This document shows positions 42,070 to 50,241 of a DNA stretch of 64,000 bases, one piece after another; the stretch's first letter is position 1, and the number at the start of each line of letters is the position of its first letter. The notes beneath the pieces were generated by a model that searched no databases, was not told the origin of the DNA, and worked only from the letters and a program-made list of their open reading frames with translations. The translations under genes and the position numbers were made by a program. The stretch comes from Bacteroidales bacterium (lineage in GTDB: Bacteria; Bacteroidota; Bacteroidia; Bacteroidales; UBA932). The stretch lies in NCBI GenBank assembly GCA_016285455.1, contig JAEEQS010000006.1, positions 62,001 through 126,000 on the forward strand. Reading direction: 5' to 3'.

Positions 42070-42106
42070 TTAAAAAAACGGCGGCAAGATAATCATCTGC
42101 CGCCGC
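42070..42106 (-). terminator. terminator after queA
   Basis: CGGCGGCA pairs with TGCCGCCG around a short loop, followed on the minus strand by seven T. It closes the long minus-strand run that ends with queA. Confidence 0.8.
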
Positions 42107-42116
42107 AAGAGGTTGC

Positions 42117-42141
42117 CAAACGGTAAAATTTACCCGTTTGA
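42117..42141. repeat. near-palindrome downstream of queA
   Basis: CAAACGGTAAA and TTTACCCGTTTG mirror each other except for one extra C. It lies just beyond the queA stop and may be a hairpin or a protein site. Confidence 0.5.
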
Positions 42142-42163
42142 AAACAAATTAAACGTTTAGGTT

Positions 42164-43228
42164 TTAAACTATTAGCATCGCATCTCCATAAATGCCAAAG
42201 CGATACATATTGGAGGCCTCTTTTGCGTGCATGGCCTGCTTGTATGCTGCCATAACCTTTTCATATCCGCCAAAAGCTGCTTGGCACATAAGCATAGTGC
42301 TGAGCGGATAATGGAAATTGGTAACAAGAGCATCCACAATCTTGAAGTCGTAAGGCGGGAAGATAAACTTGTTAGTCCATCCGTCTATAGGCTTTACTCT
42401 ATGGGTTGTGGTTACCGGCGTTTCCAGAGCTCTTGCAACGGTTACGCCTATTGCAAATACCTTGTGGCCGTCTGCCTTGGCCTTATTGATCTTTTCCGCA
42501 GACTCTTCGCTGATTATAATCCTTTCGCTTCCCATCTTGTGCTTGGAAAGGTCTTCAACGTCCACGCCGCCAAAGTTGCTCAGTCCTACGTGAGAGGTAA
42601 TGAAAGTCTTTTCTACTCCCTTGATTTCCATACGGGTGAAAAGCTCGCGGGAGAAGTGCAGGCCTGCGGCCGGAGTTGCAATGGCTCCCTCGTTGCGGGC
42701 AAAGATGGTGTTGAAGTTCACCTGATCTTCCTCGTTCGGATGCTGGCGGATCTCCTTAGGCACAGGAAGTTCTCCTACACTGAAAAGAGTCTGGCGGAAA
42801 TCTTCGTAACTTCCGTCAAAAAGGAAGCGGAGGGTTCTTCCTCTGGAGGTGGTGTTGTCTATAACCTCAGCTACAAGGGAATCGTTCTCTCCAAAATACA
42901 GTTTATTGCCAATTCTGATTTTTCGGGCCGGATCCACTAGCACGTCCCAAAGCCTCTGCTCACGATTAAGCTCCCTCAGGAGTGAAACCTCGATTTCGGC
43001 TCCGGTCTTTTCCTTGTTGCCCTGAAGACGGGCCGGAAAAACTTTTGTGTCGTTGAGGACGAAAATATCCCCTTCGCGGGCATATTCTAGGATATTCTTG
43101 AAGATTTTGTTTTCTATTTTGCCGGAGGCGCGACGCATCACCATCAGCTTGCAGTCATCCCTGAAACGGGTAGGTTCCTTTGCAATCAAATCTGCGCGGA
43201 AAGGAAACTTGAATTGTGATAATTTCAT
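42164..43228 (-). CDS. queA: tRNA preQ1 ribosyltransferase-isomerase QueA
   Basis: Transfers the ribosyl part of SAM to preQ1 in tRNA to make epoxyqueuosine. It is 354 residues; family segments are PFRADLIAKEPTRFRDDCKLMV at the start, FVLNDTKVFPARL, IATPAAGLHFS, FITSHVGLSNFGGV and TNFHYPLSTMLM. It lies at the end of a run of closely spaced minus-strand genes. Confidence 0.95.
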   Translation of the reverse strand: MKLSQFKFPFRADLIAKEPTRFRDDCKLMVMRRASGKIENKIFKNILEYAREGDIFVLNDTKVFPARLQGNKEKTGAEIEVSLLRELNREQRLWDVLVDPARKIRIGNKLYFGENDSLVAEVIDNTTSRGRTLRFLFDGSYEDFRQTLFSVGELPVPKEIRQHPNEEDQVNFNTIFARNEGAIATPAAGLHFSRELFTRMEIKGVEKTFITSHVGLSNFGGVDVEDLSKHKMGSERIIISEESAEKINKAKADGHKVFAIGVTVARALETPVTTTHRVKPIDGWTNKFIFPPYDFKIVDALVTNFHYPLSTMLMCQAAFGGYEKVMAAYKQAMHAKEASNMYRFGIYGDAMLIV

Positions 43229-43297
43229 AAAAAACTCTGTTTTTACCCATGCACGATAGGCAAAATATTATACGAAGCAAAATGAAAAAGGTTACAA

Positions 43298-44179
43298 TCA
43301 GCCGAAATATTCCTTTACATCCAGGGCGTTCTCTACCCTGAATCCACCTGAAGCGGTGCGTCTTAGGGCACTCATAAAGGCCCCGCTGGAAAGGACCAGC
43401 CCAAAATCTCTGGCCATTGAACGTATATAGGTTCCTTTGCTGCACTCAATCCTGAGGATGGCCCGCGGAAGGTTTCTGATCTGGTCTGGAGTCAGGAGAG
43501 AGCCCTCCGTGTAGCGGATAACAGGATTGTTTTCCTCTGAAGCTATCCTTTTCTTTACTACAAAGGTATTGTGGGCGTCATCCTCTCCGTAAGAAGGCCT
43601 GGTTAGGGTAGAGGCTAGCGGGTCATCTGTTTTCAAAAGAGAGCAGGAATAAATTATTATAGAAGCTGGCTTCAGTTCAGATTCTTCTCCGTTACGTGCC
43701 AGATAATAGCTTCTTGTGCCATTTACATACTTTGCGGAATAAGCTGGAGGCATCTGCTCCCTTTGGTGAATAAAGCTGTGGGCAGCTTTTTCCATATCTT
43801 CCTCAGCGATATCGGAGACAGGAAACAGAGCGTCTATGGGATGCTCCCTGTCAAAAGAAGGAGTGGTGGCTCCAAGGGTGAACTCGGCGATGTATTCCTT
43901 TTTCTCTGCCTGAAGAACCTCGCTCAGCTTGCAGGCCTTGCCAACGCAAATTACTAGAAGGCCGGTTGCCAGAGGATCTAGAGTGCCGGCGTGGCCTATC
44001 TTTATATTCTTGGTGTTGAAATGATTGCGCAAGAAGTACTTGATCTTGCGCACTACATCTGAACTAGTCCATCTGTAAGGCTTGTCTACAGGAAAGATTA
44101 TGCCTTCCGGATAAGCGGACAAGTCATATCCCAGACGAACCGGATTGAGCCTGTCTATTACAAGCGGATTCAGTGGCAT
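43298..44179 (-). CDS. truB: tRNA pseudouridine synthase TruB
   Basis: Makes pseudouridine 55 in the tRNA T-loop. It is 293 residues, slightly longer than usual at the N-terminus (a lead before FPVDKPYRWTSSDVV). The catalytic aspartate is in GHAGTLDPLATGLL, and ECSKGTYIRSMARDFG is the second family block. It starts inside the end of rpiB (10-base overlap), so translation is coupled. Confidence 0.95.
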   Translation of the reverse strand: MPLNPLVIDRLNPVRLGYDLSAYPEGIIFPVDKPYRWTSSDVVRKIKYFLRNHFNTKNIKIGHAGTLDPLATGLLVICVGKACKLSEVLQAEKKEYIAEFTLGATTPSFDREHPIDALFPVSDIAEEDMEKAAHSFIHQREQMPPAYSAKYVNGTRSYYLARNGEESELKPASIIIYSCSLLKTDDPLASTLTRPSYGEDDAHNTFVVKKRIASEENNPVIRYTEGSLLTPDQIRNLPRAILRIECSKGTYIRSMARDFGLVLSSGAFMSALRRTASGGFRVENALDVKEYFG

Positions 44180-44610
44180 ACTGGAATCTTCTCAATTCTT
44201 CTCTGATGCCTTCCGCCTTCGAATTCGGCTTCAATATAGGCCTTTACGATATCTCTTGCCATCTCTTCCGATATGAACCTGGCCGGAAGAGAAAGGATAT
44301 TGGCGTTGTTGTGCCTCTTGGCCAGAGCTCCCAGTTCTGGAGTCCAGCAAAGGGCGGCCCTGATGCCTTGATGCTTGTTTACGGTCATCGAAATGCCGTT
44401 TCCACTTCCGCATATGGCTATGCCAAAATCCACCTGGCCTTTTTCAACGGCCTCGGCAAGAGGATGGGCGGTATCTGGATAGTCCATACTTTCAGCCGAG
44501 TAGGCTCCAAAGTCCTTGACAGTGAAGCCGGTGTCTACCAGAATGCTTTTCAGGTATTCCTTCATCTGGAATCCAGCGTGGTCAGATGCCATTCCTACAA
44601 TCTTTTCCAT
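44170..44610 (-). CDS. rpiB: ribose-5-phosphate isomerase B
   Basis: Interconverts ribose-5-P and ribulose-5-P. It is 146 residues; SDHAGFQMKEYL at the start, MDYPDTAHPLAEAV and AICGSGNGISMTVNK are the RpiB/LacAB blocks, with the catalytic Cys in ICGSGNG. It overlaps truB. Confidence 0.95.
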   Translation of the reverse strand: MEKIVGMASDHAGFQMKEYLKSILVDTGFTVKDFGAYSAESMDYPDTAHPLAEAVEKGQVDFGIAICGSGNGISMTVNKHQGIRAALCWTPELGALAKRHNNANILSLPARFISEEMARDIVKAYIEAEFEGGRHQRRIEKIPVCH

Positions 44611-44620
44611 AATAAGTATT

Positions 44621-46186
44621 TTATGAGTCCAGCTCTTTAACCTTTTCCACCAAATTGTCTACCTTAACCAGATAATGATAGAAAGCTTCTTCCTTTAATG
44701 CTGAATAACGACCTATCAGCCCCTTGAGCTGTTCCATTATTATATTTCCGCTGGTTTCCCATTCTCCAGGCTGTGGCTTCACGCCCTCGGATGAAGCATA
44801 CAGGCGGAACTGGGCTGCAAGATTTTCGCTGAGGAATAGGCTTTCCAGGCTCTGGTAATCAGAAATGCCGGAGAGCTTTTCGCGGTTGTGGTCTGCAAAC
44901 AGGGAACTGAATTTCATCAGCAGGCTCTTTCTGTTAACCTTTACCAGAAAGTCCGTAACTCCAACTGTATCCATCGGCACAAACACGTCCGGAATAATTC
45001 CTCCGGCCCCTGCCTTTATGCTGTCTGCTGTCTGCATCTCCCCTCTCTGGTAACGCTCCAGAATATCGTAGCGGTAATCTTCCGTATAAGGCTTCTGAAT
45101 GCACCTTCCGCTAGGGGTGTAGAATCTGGCAACCGTCAAGCGGATTCCGCTGCTGTCTGAGAAGTAAACCGGCTCCTGAACCAGCCCTTTCCCAAATGAG
45201 CGGCGCCCAACAATTTTTCCGCGGCCATTATCCTGAATGGCTCCAGCCACGATTTCGCTGGAAGATGCGCTATTTTCGTTAATGGCCACATAAAGGCGAA
45301 TGTCTTTGAAATGCCCTGATCCTGTGGCTATGAAATCTTCTCTCTTTCTCATCCTGCCTTCCATATATACTACCATATCTCCCTTGTCCAGGAACTCGTT
45401 GCAGAGAGCGTATGCCTGTTCAAGAAAACCACCTGGATTATCTCTAAGATCCAGAAGAAGTGATTTCATTCCTTGCGCCCTCAAAGAAGCGGCGGCAACC
45501 ATAAATTCCTTGTGAGTGGTAACTGCAAAGCTGGATATCTTGATGTATCCCAAGGTGGGGGTGAGCATAATAGCTGCGTCCACGCTGTGAACTGGAATAA
45601 TTCCCCTTTTGATATCAAAACTCAGAAGATCTTTCTCTCCGCTTCTCTTTATGCCTACATTTACTGCAGTGTTTATCGGGCCCCTAAGGAGCTTCATCAT
45701 CGAATCCTGCGAAAACTTTATTCCGGCAACATTCTTTCCGTCTATGGTAACAATGCGGTCTCCACTCAGAATCCCCACCCTTTCGCTCGGACCATTTGGG
45801 ACCACGTTGATTACCACCAAAGTATCTTCCGGAACGTTGAACTCAATTCCAACTCCGCTGAAGTTTCCGGCAAGAGACTGGTCTGCTTCCTGAAGATCCT
45901 TAGGTGGAAGATAGACAGAATGCGGATCCAGGCTTTCCAGAATATGCGGAAGAGATTGTTCAACAATATCTGAGTTGCTTACGGAATCTACGTAGTTCTT
46001 CTCCACCTGGTCCAGAATCAGAAGAAGCTTGGACCATTTGCGGTTTTCAGACAAGTCATATGTAATCTTTGTCCCCGACGAATGCTTCAGTCTCCAGAGC
46101 TTTCCTCCGTAGAAGGCAAGTCCTATGACCAGCAGGAAAATCCACAGCCATGGATTGTCCAGGAATTCTTTGAGTTTTTTCAGCAT
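44621..46186 (-). CDS. S41-family C-terminal processing protease
   Basis: A 521-residue CtpA/Prc-like protease with an N-terminal membrane anchor (WLWIFLLVIGLAFYGG). A PDZ domain follows at about 100-180 (FSGVGIEFNVPEDTLVVINVVPNGPSERVGILSGDRI), then the S41 core with LLLDLRDNPGGFLEQA and the nucleophile region ENSASSSEIVAGAIQD, then the lysine in GRRSFGKGLVQ. It trims periplasmic proteins after membrane insertion. It lies five bases after the dCMP deaminase gene. Confidence 0.93.
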   Translation of the reverse strand: MLKKLKEFLDNPWLWIFLLVIGLAFYGGKLWRLKHSSGTKITYDLSENRKWSKLLLILDQVEKNYVDSVSNSDIVEQSLPHILESLDPHSVYLPPKDLQEADQSLAGNFSGVGIEFNVPEDTLVVINVVPNGPSERVGILSGDRIVTIDGKNVAGIKFSQDSMMKLLRGPINTAVNVGIKRSGEKDLLSFDIKRGIIPVHSVDAAIMLTPTLGYIKISSFAVTTHKEFMVAAASLRAQGMKSLLLDLRDNPGGFLEQAYALCNEFLDKGDMVVYMEGRMRKREDFIATGSGHFKDIRLYVAINENSASSSEIVAGAIQDNGRGKIVGRRSFGKGLVQEPVYFSDSSGIRLTVARFYTPSGRCIQKPYTEDYRYDILERYQRGEMQTADSIKAGAGGIIPDVFVPMDTVGVTDFLVKVNRKSLLMKFSSLFADHNREKLSGISDYQSLESLFLSENLAAQFRLYASSEGVKPQPGEWETSGNIIMEQLKGLIGRYSALKEEAFYHYLVKVDNLVEKVKELDS

Positions 46187-46190
46187 TTCT

Positions 46191-46655
46191 TTATTTGACT
46201 TCAGAAGCTGCTCTTTCGGCTTCCAGTTCTTCTATTCTTGATGAGTCTAGCTGCTCAACTTCTATTCCGGCTCTTTTCAAAAGCTTTATGCCGTCATCCA
46301 GACGGTAAGCATCGCGGAAGACTACCCTCTTTATTCCGCTCTGAATTATCAGTTTGGCGCACTCCATACAAGGAGAGGCAGTAATGTAGAGCGTGGCCCC
46401 TTCAGAGGAATTGTTGCTCTTTGCCACTTTGGTTATGGCATTTGCCTCTGCGTGCAGGACATAAGGCTTGGTTACGCCATTTTCGTCTTCGCACACGTTC
46501 TCGAATCCAGATGGTGTTCCGTTGTACCCGTCTGAGATTATCATCCTGTCCTTTACCAGCAAAGCCCCCACCTGAAGGCGCTTGCTGTAGGAATTTTTTG
46601 CCCATATACCCGCCATCTGCAGGTAGCTTAAGTCGAATTGCAGCTGTTTATCCAT
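46191..46655 (-). CDS. dCMP deaminase family protein
   Basis: A 154-residue zinc-dependent deaminase. The zinc and catalytic motifs are HAEANAI and PCMECAK. It probably converts dCMP to dUMP for dTTP synthesis. The Cys-rich, KDRMIISDGYNGTPSGF start is typical of dCMP deaminase rather than of tRNA or riboflavin deaminases. Confidence 0.9.
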   Translation of the reverse strand: MDKQLQFDLSYLQMAGIWAKNSYSKRLQVGALLVKDRMIISDGYNGTPSGFENVCEDENGVTKPYVLHAEANAITKVAKSNNSSEGATLYITASPCMECAKLIIQSGIKRVVFRDAYRLDDGIKLLKRAGIEVEQLDSSRIEELEAERAASEVK

Positions 46656-46684
46656 ATATACGGTTCAAATGCCTTTTTATTTCA

Positions 46685-48352
46685 CTAGTTCTGGTAGATA
46701 TAACGCTTGATGCTTCTCTTTGGAGTTTTTTCAAACTCTTCCGGCATAATCTTGACTCCGGAAATCTTGGAATAGTTAGGCATCTCTTCGTTCACGATGG
46801 CTATGTTCTCCTTCATCTTTGCCTCTATCTGAGCCGATGTCGTCAGGCCGTCTCTGGAGGCTCCTTCAAGATCAGGATAAATCAGTGCCACCATCTTGCC
46901 GTCGTCTTCAATAACCAGAGACTCAACCACGTACGGCATATTGTTTATAATGCTTTCTATCTCTTCCGGATAAATATTCTGTCCGCTCGGACCAAGTATC
47001 ATATTCTTGCTCCTGCCCTTGATGTAAAGGAAACCGTCCTTGTCCAGAATACCCAAGTCTCCGGTTCTCATCCAGCCGTCTTTTGTAAAGGCATCTCTGG
47101 TTGCTATTTCGTTCTTGTAGTATCCCAGCATGGTGTTATCTCCCTTCACCTGAATTTCCCCCGGAATAGTTTTAGGCTTGTCTGAATCAATTCTGATCTG
47201 CATCCTCGGGGCAGCATAGCCGCAAGATCCAACCCTCTTTTCTTTCCAGTCTGCGTAAGCTATGATAGGCGCGCATTCGGTCATTCCGTAACCAACCGTG
47301 TACTTGAAGCCTATTGAGTGGAAGAAGTTGTCTGCCTCTTTATTGAAAGCCGCACCTCCGATAATCACTTCCTCAAACTGTCCTCCAAAAGAGTTGGTAA
47401 GTGTCTCGTTTATCTGAGTCTTGATTTTCTTGTCTGTAACAGGAAGCCTGAGAAGGAATCTTACGCCTGGAGTAGAAAGGAACGGCAGCAGACGATTCTT
47501 GTATATCTTTTCAATTACAAGAGGAACGGAGATAATAATCTTAGGTTTAATTTCCTCAAAAGCCTTAACTATCACGCTTGGAGAAGGTACTCTGGTAAGG
47601 AAGTGAACGTGCGCCCCTACTGTCATTTCAAACAAGAGCTCAAACATCAGTCCGTACATATGGGCAGACGGAAGAATGGAAACCACGTTGGAGTTTTCGT
47701 CTATGGAAGGCAATACCTCGTAAGCAAACAGCACGTTGGAACGGAGCGCCCTGTATGGAATCATCACGCCCTTTGAGAATCCGCTGGTTCCGCTGGTATA
47801 GTTAATCATCGCCAATTCATCGCGGCTGGTTTCTCTGCGATAGGAAATGCAGTCCGGGCCAAAGATCTTTGGATAGGCTTTGCCAAAGAGCTCGTTCAGG
47901 TGCTCCATAGCCATATAGACTGCTGTATTCTTGGTCTGAATCAGAGAGAAGTCATCCAGGCAGATAACAGTGTTCAGATTCTGCATATGGCTAAGAGTCA
48001 GGCCTTCAAGTATGATACTTCCTGCAAAGAGAATCCGGCTGTCTGAATGGTTAACGATATGCTCTATGTTGCTTGGCTTGAACTCGTGGAGAATAGGCAC
48101 AGGAACGGCTCCGTAGGTCAGGCTAGCAAGGAAGACCACAGCCCAGTTGGAATGGTTGCGGGAGCATATTGCTATCTTGTCTCCTTCCTTAACGCCACTT
48201 TCGCGGAAAATGATATGCATTTTGGCTATCCTTCTGGCCACGTCTCTGTAATACAGGGTGATTCCCTTATAGTCAGACAGAGCCGGACGGTTCCAGTTTC
48301 GCTTGAAGCTCTCTTCGATAATCTCTATCAGAGAATCAGAAACATACATCAT
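46685..48352 (-). CDS. AMP-binding long-chain acyl-CoA synthetase-like enzyme
   Basis: A 555-residue ANL-superfamily enzyme. The adenylate loop is INYTSGTSGFSKGVM, the central motif is GYGMTECAPII, and the hinge WMRTGDLGILDKDGFLYIKGRSKNMI is present. It activates a fatty or other carboxylic acid to its CoA thioester. The chain length cannot be told. Two adjacent ATG codons (48352 and 48349) are equally possible starts. Confidence 0.88.
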   Translation of the reverse strand: MMYVSDSLIEIIEESFKRNWNRPALSDYKGITLYYRDVARRIAKMHIIFRESGVKEGDKIAICSRNHSNWAVVFLASLTYGAVPVPILHEFKPSNIEHIVNHSDSRILFAGSIILEGLTLSHMQNLNTVICLDDFSLIQTKNTAVYMAMEHLNELFGKAYPKIFGPDCISYRRETSRDELAMINYTSGTSGFSKGVMIPYRALRSNVLFAYEVLPSIDENSNVVSILPSAHMYGLMFELLFEMTVGAHVHFLTRVPSPSVIVKAFEEIKPKIIISVPLVIEKIYKNRLLPFLSTPGVRFLLRLPVTDKKIKTQINETLTNSFGGQFEEVIIGGAAFNKEADNFFHSIGFKYTVGYGMTECAPIIAYADWKEKRVGSCGYAAPRMQIRIDSDKPKTIPGEIQVKGDNTMLGYYKNEIATRDAFTKDGWMRTGDLGILDKDGFLYIKGRSKNMILGPSGQNIYPEEIESIINNMPYVVESLVIEDDGKMVALIYPDLEGASRDGLTTSAQIEAKMKENIAIVNEEMPNYSKISGVKIMPEEFEKTPKRSIKRYIYQN

Positions 48353-48384
48353 AATCTATTCAGGTTAGGTTTTAGGTTTCATAT

Positions 48385-50238
48385 TTATGAGAATACCTGC
48401 ATAGCGCAAAGGCCAGCATATATTCCGTTCTTTTCCATAAGAGCATCGTGATTTCCTTCTTCCACTATCTGGCCGTCTTTCATCACGATTATGTCATCTG
48501 CATAGCGGATAGTAGAAAGGCGGTGGGCAATCACAATGCTGGTTCGGTTTTGCATCAGCTTGTAAAGAGCATCCTGCACAAGGCGCTCGCTTTCAGTATC
48601 AAGGGCGCTGGTGGCCTCGTCCAGAATCAGTATAGGAGGGTTCTTCAGCACAGCTCTGGCTATGGCAATCCTCTGCCTCTGCCCTCCGGAGAGGTTTTCT
48701 CCCCTGTCTCCGATATTGGTCTCAAACTTCTTTGGCAGCTGCTCAATGAATTCCAGAGCGTTGGCAATCCGGGCCGCCTCCACCACTTGCTCTTTGGAAA
48801 CATTCTCCATTCCAAAGGTTATATTGTTGTAAACCGTATCGTTGAACAAAATGGACTCCTGAGTTACTATTCCCATTTGAGACGTCAGAGAATCTAGGGT
48901 ATAGTCACGTATATCCCGCCCGTCTATGAATATTCCTCCTCCTGTAACATCGTAAAACCTCGGCAGAAGATCCGCGAACGTGCTCTTTCCAGCACCGCTC
49001 GGCCCTACCAGAGCCACCATTTTTCCCTTAGGTATAGAAGCGTTGATGTTTCTCAGGACCGGAATGTTTTCTGTATAGGAGAAGTTTACTCCGCGATACT
49101 CGATTCCCTCCTTGAACTCCTTCAGAGTCACGGCATTTTCCTTTTCCTTGATGTTGTTTTCCGCATCGAGGATTACAAAAAGTCTCTCTCCGCTGACAAG
49201 TCCCCTCTGTATGCTGGCATAGGCCTTGGCAATGTTCTTTGCCGGCTCAAGTACTCTCCAGTAGCATAGGATGTAAACGGTAAAAGTTCCTATGCTCAGG
49301 CCCAGAGATCCGTTAATCTGAAGCCATCCGCCATACAGGAGAACCGCGGCTGCAATTGTTATTCCCAGGAACTCGCTGGTAGGATGAGCCAGCTGCTGGC
49401 GGTAAAGCATCTTGCGGCTGGATTTCTTGTGGGCGTTGTTGGTTTCCTCAAAATTTTCCTGCACATACTTTTGGGCGTTAAAGCCCTTAATTATCCTTAT
49501 TCCGGAAATAGCCTCGTCAAAATGACTGACTATCCTTCCCATAAGGCTCTGAGTCTCAACGGCTTTCTTCCTCAGCCTCTTAGATATGGCTCCAATTGCC
49601 AGGCCGGAAAGCGGAATGGTAATCAGGGTTACCAGAGTAAGCTTTGGAGAAAGATAGAAGCAGTATGAAATAAAGCCTATGATAAGAAGCGGCTCTCTGA
49701 AAATCATATGAAAACTGTCTGCCACTCCGTTCTGGACTTCTGTAACGTCGTTGGAAATACGAGAAATAATATCTCCCTTCTGCTGAGTGTGATAGAAGCC
49801 CACGTCCATAGTGGAAACCTTGCGGAAAAGATCTGTACGCAGCTTCTTCATTATGTGGGTTCTCATTCTGACCAGAATGGTCTGGGACAGGTATCTAGTA
49901 ACATTGGAAAGCAGGCTGGCTCCAACCAGCAGGGCGCACACGAAAAGCAGGGCCTTAAGCGGTCCGGCAGCCAGGAATATCTTGTCCATATAGTACTGGA
50001 ACGTATTCTCGAACCAGTCCATAGACATGGAAAAATGCTGCGTCTTTTCTGCAAGCGTAGCTATCTCCGTGCTAACCTGCTCGTTGCTAGGAGCCTCAAA
50101 CAGAAGCTTCAGAACCGGAGAAATCAGAGAATAATTCACGATTCCGAAGATGACGGACAGTATGGCCAGAACAATGTATCCCGGCCAGAATCTGCGCCAC
50201 GGCCTTGCATAATTGAGCAGTCTGAGAAAATTCTTCAT
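48385..50238 (-). CDS. ABC exporter, fused membrane and ATPase domains (MsbA-like)
   Basis: A 617-residue half-transporter: six membrane helices in the first 340 residues, then the ATPase with Walker A GPSGAGKST, the signature LSGGQRQRIAIARAVL, Walker B ILILDEATSALD and the switch HRLST. It probably works as a homodimer exporting a lipid or hydrophobic compound, as MsbA does with lipid A core. The substrate is not proven. Three bases separate it from the upstream DUF3352-like gene. Confidence 0.9.
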   Translation of the reverse strand: MKNFLRLLNYARPWRRFWPGYIVLAILSVIFGIVNYSLISPVLKLLFEAPSNEQVSTEIATLAEKTQHFSMSMDWFENTFQYYMDKIFLAAGPLKALLFVCALLVGASLLSNVTRYLSQTILVRMRTHIMKKLRTDLFRKVSTMDVGFYHTQQKGDIISRISNDVTEVQNGVADSFHMIFREPLLIIGFISYCFYLSPKLTLVTLITIPLSGLAIGAISKRLRKKAVETQSLMGRIVSHFDEAISGIRIIKGFNAQKYVQENFEETNNAHKKSSRKMLYRQQLAHPTSEFLGITIAAAVLLYGGWLQINGSLGLSIGTFTVYILCYWRVLEPAKNIAKAYASIQRGLVSGERLFVILDAENNIKEKENAVTLKEFKEGIEYRGVNFSYTENIPVLRNINASIPKGKMVALVGPSGAGKSTFADLLPRFYDVTGGGIFIDGRDIRDYTLDSLTSQMGIVTQESILFNDTVYNNITFGMENVSKEQVVEAARIANALEFIEQLPKKFETNIGDRGENLSGGQRQRIAIARAVLKNPPILILDEATSALDTESERLVQDALYKLMQNRTSIVIAHRLSTIRYADDIIVMKDGQIVEEGNHDALMEKNGIYAGLCAMQVFS

Positions 50239-50241
50239 CTT

